DNA from: Paragonimus westermani
Lineage: Eukaryota; Platyhelminthes; Trematoda; Plagiorchiida; Troglotrematidae
Direction of reading: 5' to 3'
NCBI GenBank assembly: GCA_008508345.1
Contig: QNGE01002738.1
Coordinates: 19,929 to 83,928 of the forward strand
DNA: 64,000 nucleotides
Made by a program: the position numbers and the translations under genes. The notes under the pieces are model-generated. The model searched no databases and had not been told where the DNA came from. It saw only the letters and a list, made by a program, of their open reading frames with translations. Below, piece after piece: positions 1 through 11,440 of the stretch (position 1 is its first letter; each line of letters starts with the position of its first letter).

Positions 1-1
1 T

Positions 2-355
2 GCGATAGTAGATACGGGAGCGGGTGCATCGGTTACAGAAAGAGTCCCAGGATTGCCCGTTAAGCCCGGTTATTGGCATGTAGTTACGATCGGAGGGACG
101 AAGTTAAAGGTACTGGGGACGCAGAATGTTGAGATCCAGATAGGCAGTGTGAGGCTACGTCACGCAACGTTAGTGATTAACAATGTGAAAGAGACAATAA
201 TAGGTGCCGATCTGTTACGTCGATTGAAAGCCAGCTTAGACCTGGAGAGAAACGAGTTGCGTGTTGATGGCGACGTTGTTATTTTGCATCGTGCAGTGCA
301 CACGACTCGTGAACGGAAACCGGGGGTTGCTGCGGGTTGGAATTACGTCTCGTAA
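2..355 (+). pseudogene. Gypsy-type retropepsin, 3' part of protease domain
   Basis: The reading frame is open from the left edge of the window (codons begin at base 2) to a TAA at 353-355. Near the start it carries the aspartic-protease active site V-D-T-G-A-G-A-S (bases 8-34), and about 65 residues later I-I-G-A-D-L-L, the usual second retropepsin signature (I/L-L-G-x-D-x-L). Such a protease cleaves Gag-Pol polyproteins of Ty3/Gypsy elements. The part upstream of the active site is cut by the window edge, and no reverse transcriptase is recognisable after the stop, so this is probably a truncated or decayed copy. It belongs to a different family from the two Gypsy elements further right. Confidence 0.7.
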
Positions 356-3300
356 ACGAGAGAGCGCGCGTTGCGTGTGACTAGCGATTTGGACAATAAA
401 GATTGTGCTTTCTTGGAGGCCTTCTCGCTACAATACGATACACCAAACCGCGCCAATCCTTCCCGGTATGATCACACCCGATTTAATGACGAAAAATCTT
501 TTACCGGCTCTGTAAACGACGGTGTTGGCTGGACAGCAAGTCGGATGCCGATTGATGTGAACGTCGACTGGATGATGTTTACGGTCAAGGCGGTAGTATT
601 GTCGATTAGCTCAAGCTTTTCAATGTCAACAGAGAATTTAGAATGTGCCGAACAATCTTCATCAGTGATTTGCGTCTGAATGTTTGCAAGCAGGAACATC
701 CAATGAGAACTTTGCCGGTAACTAATGCCGATAGAGTGAGCGCCATGCGAAAGTTTAACTAGGCTAATTCACAGCCTGTAAAGTGTGTTGGCCAAGCTGG
801 AGTCGATCTTTTGGCTTCGATGCACTTGCGCTGAGCTTTCGTATAGGTAAGAAATCGTGAATTGGTCGATCAATTCCTGGCACAAAATGGGCGACTGGCG
901 ACTGCTGGGCAAGTAGCAGTCGTTGCCGCCAATAGCCGGCCTGCCTGATTGACGATGTTTTGTAGCGAGTTTGCCTTTCGCCGAAGGTTTGGATGGTACC
1001 AACACCATCCTGGTAGTCTGCGAGTCTTGGACTATGCACGGCTTCTGGCTGAATGTTCCTTCAACTCGTTGATCTGTGTAGTCGTACAGTAGATACGGCA
1101 GCACAACTTCCCCATCAGGAGTTCCAGACTATAATCAGTTATCGGGACTGATGGGGGCGACGTGAAGACGGTTTTGATTACAGCACACGCCGTTTGTATG
1201 GGAAAGGTTTCCGATACCTGTACCCAAGGGCTGCCGAATTTTCTGACTGAGTTATCTTCATCCGTGGAATCTTAGATATGCTGTGCTGCGGACGACAACT
1301 TTTCTGACTTCAAATGTTTCAAGATGGCACCATCCAGCTTCTGCCATCCCAAAAGTCTACTCACGCAACGTAACCGTTGGGGTGGAGACTGATCGTCTAG
1401 CTCGGCTGAATTAAACAAGTCACAGAACAGTTTAGTCTCCGATCTTTTAGTCTGTTTCATTATTGCACCCACCACCAGGATGTAGAGAAAATCAGACGAG
1501 GTTGATCCCGGCACATCTTCTGCTTCCACCGCGACATCGAAAAGAAGGGGTTGGGCCATGCATGGAAATCCGATGTTATCCGCCCGGTGATAAAGATGGT
1601 CTTAATCCGATGGAACAATGGCCGGGGATTTTGGGCGCTGTATTCAGACAGTTTAGAGGCAACACTACATTCGGTTTCGTTGGCAATGTCCACAATATCA
1701 TCAAGCACTGTTAGTAAAACCAAAAATTGAATGAAGCGCTGTCCGGAAAAAAAGAGCCCAGCAAATATATGGTGGCTTAATCGGCCAAATGACAGGAAGG
1801 ACCAACACACTTTAATATCAAGGGAGAGCCGTGGCTGCAATTGGTGTGAGAAAAAGTGTGTGTACAGAGGAAACGGAAGACGTAGGAATAAAAATGGGGC
1901 AAATCACTAACAATTCCTGGCTCGTCGAATTCAATGGGCCACCACACGAAATGAGGAGAGCACCGAACAGTATGCTCGGATGACGATTGTTAGAGATTCC
2001 CACACGCTGCAAGGGAGGGCCAGCGTTGAGTGTCACTAAGTTAGTAGACATGCAGAGCCAAAATATTTCACCGTACAGTCATTTCACTAGTCAAAATATC
2101 TACACAAAAATAAGACAGGGGCGGTTCCCGTAAACATCCGTTTATTCTTGTTGCCAGTCAACCTGAAAAACCATGGCGATGCTCTTAGACAAGGGTACGG
2201 ATGAAGCTAATCAGACGCTGTTATAAAAGTACAAAAATTGGTTACAAGTTCTATACATGAACAGTGGACGCTACATAAGCTTGCTTGAATCTGGCAATAA
2301 ATTTCGTGTTTTGGACTATCACAAATATTTCGGTCTACAAGGAGCAGTGTGCTGGTTGGATAAGAAACGAGCATTCCGGAATAGGCTAATGTTATTCAAA
2401 TAGGTAGAAGCTTGCGCTGACAACGAGGTGGGAATTCGTCGTTTGGGGTGCAGCTGTTTTAGGTTTGAGCGTTTATTTTGCTTGCCACAACCTTAGTGAC
2501 GTTCGGTGAATCACTCATTCAATGGTTTACTAGTTTCTTGCAGGAGAGAAATTCTGGTGATTGTGAGAATGCCGTGTTATCGGTTGTTACCTACCGGCAT
2601 GTCCTCCAGAAGTCTCCGATCCCCAGGAAACTTCATTTTTTGATTTAACACTGGGTAGCCCCTGACCTTCGGTAGCCGGGTGAGTCGCTAACAGAATGAA
2701 CGTGCGCAGAGTGTGTTTATGTTAAATATGGTGGCAAGTAGTCCAGAAGAGTCAGCAGGAAGCGCCGTGTTGTCGTGCGTTATTGTGATGTGGATGTAGT
2801 CCCCATCAACTTAACGATGTTTGGGGGATACTGTACGATAATAATAAATGGAATAAGAAGGATGGGTCTCAGCAGTGATGAAATGAACAAGCTAACATGG
2901 GCAAGCACAACAGGAAAATGAATCGGGTCATTCGAATTGAGGAACCTACTAGATCTGCAAACGACCATCCAACCCGAAGGTCCAAATTTGTTTCCGGTGC
3001 CGTAATGTGATGTAATCGGTGGTCCTCTTTAAAGACTGTTTGAATTATAAATCTGAGTAGCCTTGAAGCCAGCTTGTCCTTCTTAGCTCAAGCAAAGGAT
3101 TCTGAAGCTCTAAAAAGTTGTGTTCAAGCGTTTAAACTGCCGGTCTTTATTTAAGACTACCCTCCTGAAAGTCTATACCACGTGTTGATTCATGTATGAT
3201 GTATGATCTCATGCTTCCTTTGTGGGTCTAACAAAGAACGATACCAGGCGCTAATATTATTCGAATCGGACTTCTTCTGATGTGTTTGTGATTTCGTGGG

Positions 3301-6300
3301 TCAAAACAGCAGAGTGAGAATATTGCGTCTGACATAAGTTCATCTGAAAGTATGACTACGCCAACGGCTCAGGCTATGGTCTGTGCAACCGTCAGTGAAC
3401 CTGCTTCGTTAAGAAACACTATCGAAGAGGTGTCGCCTCCATCGCGATTACTAAAACTGCACCGCAATGCTTCATAATCACCCCACTATTACCCCCAAAG
3501 CTGAAACTTGACGATGTGGCAGAACCGCTTGACCAGCTCCCGGTACCGGTAGTGGTCAGGGACGTACTGAACCGAGGGTCGCCCGTAGAAAGCCATCTTG
3601 CCCCCTTATTATTCCTGAAGCTGAGTCTCAACGGTTTGAAGTCACACCCACAAAACTATCCACACGTGATGATTTGGACATATTTGATCACCTATCGGAG
3701 TGTCCTCAAAGCTTCTCAAAGCTTCGGGCTGGAGACAGCCGAAAACTCCGAAGTGGTCTGGGCGGGAAAATGAATATCACGCCACCTATTCACTACTACA
3801 AAATTGAGTTAAGCGTATGCTCATGAATCTCGGCTGATGCGAATAGCGCACACAGAGACTTATGACACAGAGAACGTACTCCTGTTTCTCATTAACTGTT
3901 TGACCAGGTTGTCGCTCAAGTGTACACACATATACTGAGGGCGGGGCACCAGATACGTAAGCCATTGTGTAAAGATATCCCGGCGGTTATTAGGACTATA
4001 AAATTCATCATGGTATGAAACAGTAGAGATCTCCCACCTATGTACATGTGTTGCCTGATATCCAACTTCAGCTTATCCAGTACATCAAACAACCGGATGT
4101 AGCACCTGACGAACGCCGTCCGAACCCCCCACAAGTTTCTGTCACTTTGTAGGGAATGACACCTTGAGTGTTGGACCGGTCTTTTTATAAACGCCACATT
4201 CTTCCTCACAGAAAGCTCTTTCACCCTGAGCATTCCGAAAAAATGCTGGCGAAACGAAAGTCGCACGATGAAAACATTTCTAGTTGTCCGGCCACAATTT
4301 CAGAGGATTATGACGCTTTAAAAAATCGCCGCAGTCGGCTGCAGTTCTCCGACAGTTCTGCAATGATCCGATCTGTTTTGCAACGCGGATCTGTTACTCA
4401 CCTCTGTATGATAACGATCTTCAAGTGTATTCACACTAACAACCACAGTCTTTGTAAGGAGTTGGCTTATCATAATTGAACTAGGGTAAGAGCAAGGCAC
4501 CGCAAAGTTGTGAGCACTAGATTTTGGTTCGCTAATTCTCATCTTGATTCTAATCTGGACAATGATGACAGGCTGCTTTTCCAGGCAAACTCAACGAGAG
4601 ATTACGGTGGCGGGGCGACTCTTTCTTCGTATTTCTCCGCTGAACTTTCACCGCGATAATCCGGTCGATAATATTTTGGCGTCCCAACCTCTCGACTATT
4701 CCGAAATGTTGGTTGGGGGTTCCATCTGCTGTCCAACGTTTCATGTCCTGTTTAAAAGAGTGACTTCTGCGTGGGATAGATGTTCTGTCATCATTGGGTT
4801 CTCTCCCACATCCTCTTGAAGGGTGTCAAATCTTCGAAGTATACATTTTCCAGCTATTTTATTTACGGGACCCGCGGGCTGCATGTCAGCGGCTAGTCTC
4901 AGTGCCGCCAAAGCGTCTGGTTTTTCACAAACAGATAACAGACTTCATGCGTTGGCGAGACGCCTAGAAGCCTTCGCTTTTAGGCTACAGGCATGTCAAC
5001 GGAAACCCAGTGGTCGGCCCTTTTGAGGCGGTTGGGCTGCTAGTTTCAGGTAGCCATGAGGTCATATTGCTTGATTGCTCCCGCAGAATCAATAATATCA
5101 GTGTTGTTACAGAGAATCGCAGAAATTCTCCAGAAATCAACAACGTTCCAGCGAGTCATCATCGGGCGTCACAAGCATGGAATGACTAATTTGTTTCACT
5201 CGGTTGGTGAAAAGTGTGCGATAGTCGTTGCTGCCTTCTCCCCAGCCGTCGGTATATCCACGACTGACGGCATCGTAATACAATCTGCCACATTAGCCAC
5301 GTACCGTACCTTGAAAGTTATCCCTATGAAACAAACGGAATCAATATTCTGTCGATTATCCGGACCAAAAAAGAGTACGAAGAGTGCATTCGAATTCGTT
5401 AACGTTGTATGTCACTCATTTGAGAAGATCGTCCTCCTCATCACCAACGGCTTATTGAAGGTTTCGGCGCCGCTCAGAAAAGTCCATATCGGTTTGCATG
5501 AGGAGCCAGTAAGGATAAAACGTTGATCCCTCGAAGCTTAGGTAGGATAGTACCACCAAACTCTCGTACCCATTGTTCGTGGAATTTCACGATGGTATAT
5601 TCGTCCACAAACCACCCTCCTCAGGTTCCGTCTGCCATCGAATTCGAAGGCACTGGCTTCGTGAATACTACCGAATCGACCGTTCTTTATAAACACCGCA
5701 ACCTTGTAGACTGTTCTCTTAGCCTCTATGGCATTTATCCGGGATCTTTTTGCGGAGTGGCTGAGCAGACTATCTGGTAACCCAACTCATGTTTCACTCA
5801 GTCTATTTCCAAAGGAAACGCAAGCAACAGTTGGAAATTAAAAACGTCACCCAGTTCTCCGAAGGTGGTGGACGAATCCTCCTACTGGTTGTCGCCCAAT
5901 AGACTCGTACTCAATTTCCCATTACTACTAGGAACATTCGAGCATAACTCCCCCCATAGCCATACTTTTCCCACGATCTTCTGTAATGCACAACAGGGTC
6001 TTTGCAAGGGACGGTCATTTACCACGAATCCTCTGGTAGCCAGAGAAGAGTGGACAAGTGCCGTTAGCCAATTTATATGCATAGATGTCATGAACCTAAA
6101 TTTTGCCAAAGCCTCCTGCCGCATGAATCACGCATTTTTGTCTAGTACAGTACCCACACGGAGTATAAATTGATATTATTTGGTGACTAGAAACATGCCG
6201 CACTAATCGATAGTATAGAATGCAGATAACCTCCGCGTCTTCTGCCTTCGTGCAAGCAACCGTCCTAACGGTAGAACTGTTTCGAAATTCAAGCGAGATG

Positions 6301-6970
6301 TACGCCAGAAGATATTTTGCGAACTTCGGAAAAATATTAAAATTCATACCTCGAAATAGACATGTAGAGTTTATTGGCTGAAACAACTGTGTTGCAGTGA
6401 TAAAAAACGGTCATACCTAAAAGTCGTTCGTGTTCACACCTCTCTTGGGGAAACGTATCACTGTTTCCAATAAAGGCGTCGTGTTGGACTTCGTAGTCCA
6501 TCTTGTGTTATGTAGATGCTTCCACTGAAAGTTTCATGATGGGATGCACGAACGTGATGACGTAGCTGTGAAATAATGTGAACACACAGTGTTCAAGAAT
6601 TGCGAATTCACGTATACATCTCAAAATATATGCAAAATCGCATCTTTTTTCAGAATGAAGGTATGCATCCCCCACGAGAACTTCGTAAATAATATTTTGG
6701 CAACAGACCACGGAGCCGTGTTGTTCCTCCAAAACTTCCAAAATATCATTTCACCATCAAACAGCTGTTCTCAACTTATTTCCACCTAGACCTGCAGAAA
6801 ACCTACGAAACCTACCGAATATATTGGACGCATCACATATCCCAACCTCATTTTCGACACTGAGTGTGGCTGGATTTCGATTGGGCCAGACTGAAAATCT
6901 ACAGATCCCATTCAACCAATAGAAAGAGAGCATCTCCGGTAGAACTCGCCCCTCCACCCGTTTGCCACGC
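356..6970. other. Unrecognised stretch upstream of TOM22
   Basis: No gene, RNA or repeat could be assigned. Open frames up to 156 codons occur on both strands (the longest is + strand 5056-5526), but none shows a recognisable motif and frames of similar length overlap on opposite strands, as expected by chance. The first few hundred bases may be the decayed continuation of the Gypsy protease fragment at the left edge. The last about 100 bases should contain the TOM22 promoter and 5' UTR, but no TATA or initiator element stands out. Confidence 0.4.
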
Positions 6971-7586
6971 ATGGATTCCGAGGTTGGTTTCTTTTTCACA
7001 TAACTTGATTTCTACCTGTTATGTTTCATAAGAGTAATTGTTTTCACTTGTTTAGGAGGTTGCAGTGGAGGTTTTGCCACCACCACCTTACTCCGAAACA
7101 GACAATTCGATTGAGAAACGCAAAGACGCGGATCCACTGATTACTTCCACAAAAGATCCTACTAAAACTGTAAGACCACATAAAGATTTCGATATGGAAA
7201 TTGCTCATCGTTCACGTGCCTTTGAAGAAACTGGAGATGCTGCCAGTGACTTAGATGAAGATTTTGAGGACGAGACAGTTGTCGAGCGTTTGATTGGACT
7301 AACCGAGATGTTTCCGGAATCTTTTAGAAATGGATGCAGTTCTGCTTTTAAAATGGCGTTGTCTGGGATTAGCACCACTTTTGATATGAGTAAAAACGTT
7401 TCTTGGTTCCTCGCTAGCACCGCGACCATCTGTTTCCTACCGCTATTCTTAGAACTGGAACGAGCACAGACCGAAGAACAAGAAGCGGTGCATCAAAGAA
7501 CTATGATGCTTGGTCCAAGGGCTGCTTCTGGTGGTTCGACGTTAGCTGGGTTCTCCTCAAATGTCCCTCACTTGTCTCCAATGTAG
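6971..7586 (+). CDS. TOMM22: TOM22, mitochondrial import receptor subunit (exons 6971-6982 and 7056-7586)
   Basis: TOM22 is the central receptor of the TOM complex in the mitochondrial outer membrane; it receives precursor proteins from TOM20/TOM70 and anchors the pore. Exon 2 encodes an acidic run D-E-D-F-E-D-E, then V-V-E-R-L-I-G-L-T-E-M-F-P-E-S, matching the conserved E-R-L-x-G-L-T-E-M-F-P-E signature of animal TOM22. A hydrophobic segment (S-W-F-L-A-S-T through F-L-P-L-F-L) follows as the tail anchor, then E-x-E-x-x-Q-x-E-E-Q and Q-R-x-x-M-L-G-P of the intermembrane tail. I infer a four-codon first exon (ATG at 6971) joined in phase 0 across a 73-base GT-AG intron; otherwise exon 2 has no ATG before the conserved part. 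Predicted length is 180 residues (human 142), longer at the N terminus, with a P-P-P-P-Y motif near residue 15. No clear AATAAA follows the stop. Confidence 0.88.
6983..7055 (+). other. Inferred 73-base intron of TOM22
   Basis: Begins GTTGGT directly after codon 4 (GAG) and ends in a pyrimidine-rich TTTTCACTTGTTTAG. Phase 0 on both sides. The acceptor is convincing; the donor rests on there being an in-frame ATG twelve bases upstream and is less certain. Confidence 0.6.
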
Positions 7587-8099
7587 CCCATAGCTGTAAA
7601 TTGAACAACTGCTACGAACACCAGTTCCTTACACAATGTACATTCAGTTTTTGAAATACGATTTCCGCTCACTTCACTCCAGTTTTTCAATTTGGCACAT
7701 GTTCATGATATGGGGGCGTATCTGGATTGTTAGTTGTAACACTTACATAAATCGCGCTAGTCACTTATTTGAAGTTTATTTCGTAATTGCATGAACGGTC
7801 ATGCAAATAACACGGCGGTTCGCTACTTTTGTGGAATGGGAAGTACACTAGGATATCCCCGAAGGAATCGGTGATACAGGGTGTGTAGTTCTACAACCGT
7901 TTCTGTCTCAGTGACATTCAGGTAATTATGCTTCCGTTTCGACCGTCGGAGCCGGTGAGAGCTTGTCGAGTGTTAAAGTTTTTAACAACAGTCGAATGCC
8001 TAACAAGGCTGCTCCGTTTTGTTGTACAGCAATGAGATAGTGCGAAAGGGTATTAAATATGGTAATACTGAAAAGATACGTGATTATGAGTACCCTACC
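7587..8099. other. TOM22 3' flank, no gene seen
   Basis: Holds the TOM22 3' UTR and AT-rich sequence without a recognisable gene or a canonical polyadenylation hexamer. The right end may already be degraded RTE-like sequence. Confidence 0.4.
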
Positions 8100-9206
8100 C
8101 TTAGGGCAGTCGGACCTTCTACGCGTTCATTGATGATACCTTAGTAACCCGCGCAAAGCAGACTGTACTGTCTACAGTGAAAGCTGCTATGTGGTATGGG
8201 GACCTCGTAGTTGCAACCAGTGGACTTGGTGTTGAGCTTCTTCTTGGCGCTAGGTTGACCGGTCTGGGGTACGCGTACGACATTGTCTTACTTAGCTCCT
8301 CTGCTGAAGACATGCTGAACAATGTGTGACCGGGGTGGTTCATATGGAATGCGCTTCGCAGCTTCAAAGTGCTGCCTCAAGACTTGGACATTCCCACCCC
8401 TACTTTCTTTATTGCAGGTAATCCGCTTGACTGTGGACAGTTCCACATACTTGAGTAACACTATCTCGTCAGCCTGTAATATTGCTGATGAAGTATCACA
8501 AGGATATCAAAGGCAGGAGTTGCCTTTTCCAAATTGCATCGAAAAGACGTTCCGTTGTCGCTGAAAGTAAGAATATATAACACCTGTGCGCGTTCCATTC
8601 AGCTGTATGGTTCTGAAACGTGGCCTGTTCGCAAGCAAGATATCAACAGGCTTGCTGTGTTTGGCCATCTTTGTCTCCGCCAATTGGCCCACATTAAGTG
8701 AGCTGATCGCGTGAGCAATGTAGCACTCCGCCTGTGCGTATTCCGGAACGCTCGGGATGCGCGATCAATTGGACAACTAATTACGTTGCACAGCTTGCGA
8801 TGGCTGAGTCACGTGCTCCGTATGCCAGCTGAGTGTTTACCGTAACGGGCATTATATATTGAGGCCACCAACAGTTGGGTAAAACCGCGTGGTGGTCAAG
8901 CAACAACGTGATCACGAAATATGAAGACCTTGACTGCTCCATTGGGCAAAGTGGGCAGGGATCGCCTGCCTGGATGGGGTCCTCGTGATCACAAACCGCT
9001 GGTTAGATATGCTATCCGAGGTGGCGTTGTGTCGCAGTCAATGGCGTATCTGTATCCATATCATTTCTAGTTCTTCCGCTTAGTCTTCTTTTACTATTTG
9101 TCTACCTTAGTAATGTTTCCTTTTATGATATTCCATTTCACTGTTGAGGTGAGCGGCGGCCCGAGCCGCAGTACCTTCTGGTCAGGCTCATGGTTGTTAT
9201 GATGAT
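8100..9206 (+). mobile_element. RTE-like non-LTR element, 5'-truncated (reverse transcriptase to 3' tail)
   Basis: Frameshifted remains of ORF2. G-V-E-L-L-L-G-A-R-L-T then Y-A-Y-D-I-V-L-L-S-S at about 8230-8305 is the catalytic palm (YADD decayed to YAYD). Next come Y-G-M-R-F-A-A-S-K-C (8340-8375), [10 protein letters not shown] (8470-8500), L-Y-G-S-E-T-W-P-V-R (about 8600-8630), W-L-S-H-V-L-R-M-P (8795-8825) and R-L-P-G-W-G-P-R-D (about 8965-8990). The L-Y-G-S-E-T-W C-terminal domain points to RTE rather than CR1. The copy ends in an ATG-repeat tail (9195-9206), as RTE elements do. Several stops and frameshifts make it inactive. Related copies occur at 12890-13430 and 35150-37580. Confidence 0.75.
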
Positions 9207-9579
9207 GATGAGTTGCAACCTCTGAGGCTCACCGTATCAGCAATGGCGAAAAGATTTTTGTTGGCGTAATCGGTGGAGCATGGGATATAAGTCAGTTTAA
9301 GACCGTCTCACAGACGTTTGTAGGCTAAAGGGAATAGCCGAGGCTTTGGGAAGCGGCCTTCACACAAGGCAAATGGGTCACCACCTCTTGGTGATTTTGT
9401 GTTGTATAAATTCCAGATTAGCTACACCTCTTCCAGTATGGTGCGCGTGTCTGTATGTTGACTTCCAATGGCGGCCTCACCATTGTGCTAATAATTTGCT
9501 AGGGGGTGTCCACTGTGAATCTTCTATTAGTTCTGACGAGTATCGCTAGCTTACTTTCTTAACCATCAACGTAACGTTG
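9207..9579. other. Spacer without recognised feature
   Basis: Lies between two retroelement remnants; nothing identifiable. Confidence 0.35.
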
Positions 9580-11440
9580 ACTCTAGGGCAACGATCCAAC
9601 GTAGCTATAGCATCTAACTTTCTCCTGAGTGCAACTGAAGAATGTGCGTCGTCCCACACTTATACTTGCTAAACGTTGGTCAGCCTTGTACCGAGCATCG
9701 GTGAGTTTTGCACCGATAGAGTTAAGTGAGACGGATTGCACCTTCGGCGTCAACATAAGTAACGATTGGTGGGTTGCTTGCTGCTCCAAGTTAAATACAT
9801 TAGGATAAGAATAATGCCGGATCCAGTACGGTAGCACTGCGGCACATCATTTGCGGCGTCGAAAGGCTAAGGTTATTCGCCATTGATTCTAATTTTGTAT
9901 GTGAGACGGCATAGATCTCGTCATAAAAAACCAGGCTTGTTTATTTCACTTGTGATGACTGTCGTCGGCTTCATCGGAAGCTCTCTAGGACCATTGCATG
10001 CATTGGATGGTCTTCTTAGCAGCTTTTGCTCACAAGCGAGTTGCGGCGAACGGGTTTGTAGTGCACGATTAACTTTTTTAACACCCGTGCTGCTCTGGTA
10101 CAATGATTCAGTAATGGGATGAACCCTTATGAAATCGTCCACCGACCCCTCCACAACTTTTGGCGTACCTAGCATCAGCAGCAAGTATACAGTCACTGGT
10201 GTTTATCTTATTTCCGTCTTTGTAGATTGGAAGGATTACACCATACTTCCAAGAGTCCGAAATATTGTTATTTAAGTGTTGGAGCAGACTATTCCGCCTG
10301 CCCATGTGCGCATTTATTTGGCACAAGTGGGGATGTTTCATCGGTCCCGACTGAATTACCACTGTTTAATAAGAGTGACTTGTCGCGTACGTTAAACAAA
10401 GTGAGATTATTGATGGCAAACGGAAAACGACCTGGATTCAGGATTTTAAATACGTGGTTCTGTCCCACTAATGTTGAAGCCATGCCTCTGGAATACGCAA
10501 TTTCTCTTATTTGTATTAAGCAATGGGCCCTAATGATCCCATTGATTGTCACATTTACCCCGGATTTGACGAAGGAGACCATATGACCAAAGAGCCTTTT
10601 AGCGCGGTCAGCGGTGGACGTTTTAGGTAGCAGTTGATAGACTGATGATCGTTGAGTACGGCTGCTGTGTACTGGCTGGGACAATTCTTGTACATCTTAA
10701 GTGAAGCTTCATCTTTAAAAATGGACGTGTCCCTTGAGACTCGCCTGTCTCAAACGTTCAGATGTGGTTTCAGTTGACGTGATCTGTGGGTAGGGACTGA
10801 CTTGCAAACCAGGGTGGAACCAGTTATCGCGCTGTTTATGTACGACATACTGTGAGCCAAATATCCGTCCGCTATAGAACCTCGGCCCGCCGGCTTGAAG
10901 TGAGTGTTCCCGCACCTCTCAGAGGCTGGATGGTTTAAGGTTGTACAAGTCGGCAATAGAAGGCGAGCGGTGATGAAATCATGCATCAGGCGGAGGGTGG
11001 CTGTGACGTAATCCTTTGCGTCTGATGACACACCATGCGAGATTCGGGGGCTAACACCGTGCCTATTTGGGAAGGTCTGTGGTCTGTAGACTCTGTAGGT
11101 TAGTTGAGGTGCTCGGTGAACCTCACGCCCAACACGAGATTCTAGAAGTGAGCCGCCGCGGTATCGGAAGTTAGCCCACTAGTAAGGTCCACCTCAGGAA
11201 CGTTGATCTCACCGAGGATGATTGTGTGACATTCTCGGACTGTCGTGGCCCGTGTGATGGCATGGCGCATTCATTCGCGCCTACACGTCCGAGCTTTTCT
11301 GAGTCAACGATCGTTCGCAATTTCTGCAGTTGGTTCTTCGGAGAAGCAGCAATAATGAACACGCCCAACCAGGTAGGTGTGCTTTCATTTTCTGGGAACA
11401 GTGGTTGTTTTTGGATGAGTAACGAATACTTCACGGACTA
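9580..11440 (-). mobile_element. CR1/Jockey-like non-LTR element remnant (endonuclease and N-terminal reverse transcriptase)
   Basis: Read on the - strand, 11300-11010 gives H-T-I-I-L-G-E-I-N-V-P-E-V-D-L and later F-T-E-H-L-N-x-P-T-E-S-T, matching the apurinic-like endonuclease pattern G-D-F-N-x-P-x-x-x-W and L-x-Q-x-V-x-x-P-T-R of CR1, L2 and Jockey elements. Further on, 10380-10200 gives S-D-S-W-K-Y-G-V-I-L-P-I-Y-K-D-G-N-K, the start of the reverse transcriptase (W-K-x-A-x-I-x-P-I-x-K-K-G). A weaker K-V-V-E-G-S-V-D-D-F-I segment follows at about 10150. Many stops; the catalytic YADD part was not found. This is a different clade from the RTE-like copies around it. The lower boundary is uncertain. 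Confidence 0.55.

Noticed and set aside
5056..5526. 156-codon open frame on the + strand
   Set aside because: No known motif, no protein-like pattern, and nearby sequence has comparable random frames on both strands.
4150..5770. Weak similarity between about 4186-4210 and 5672-5696 (GACCG...CTTT...ATAAAC)
   Set aside because: The match is about 25 bases with gaps and fades on both sides; not enough to call a repeat.
7065..7586. TOM22 starting at a GTG codon inside exon 2
   Set aside because: This is a eukaryotic gene with a strong splice acceptor ten bases earlier and an ATG in an upstream exon; non-ATG initiation is unnecessary.
8100..9206. Calling the commonest non-LTR copies CR1
   Set aside because: The L-Y-G-S-E-T-W C-terminal domain and the short triplet-repeat 3' tails are RTE features; CR1 has a different C terminus.
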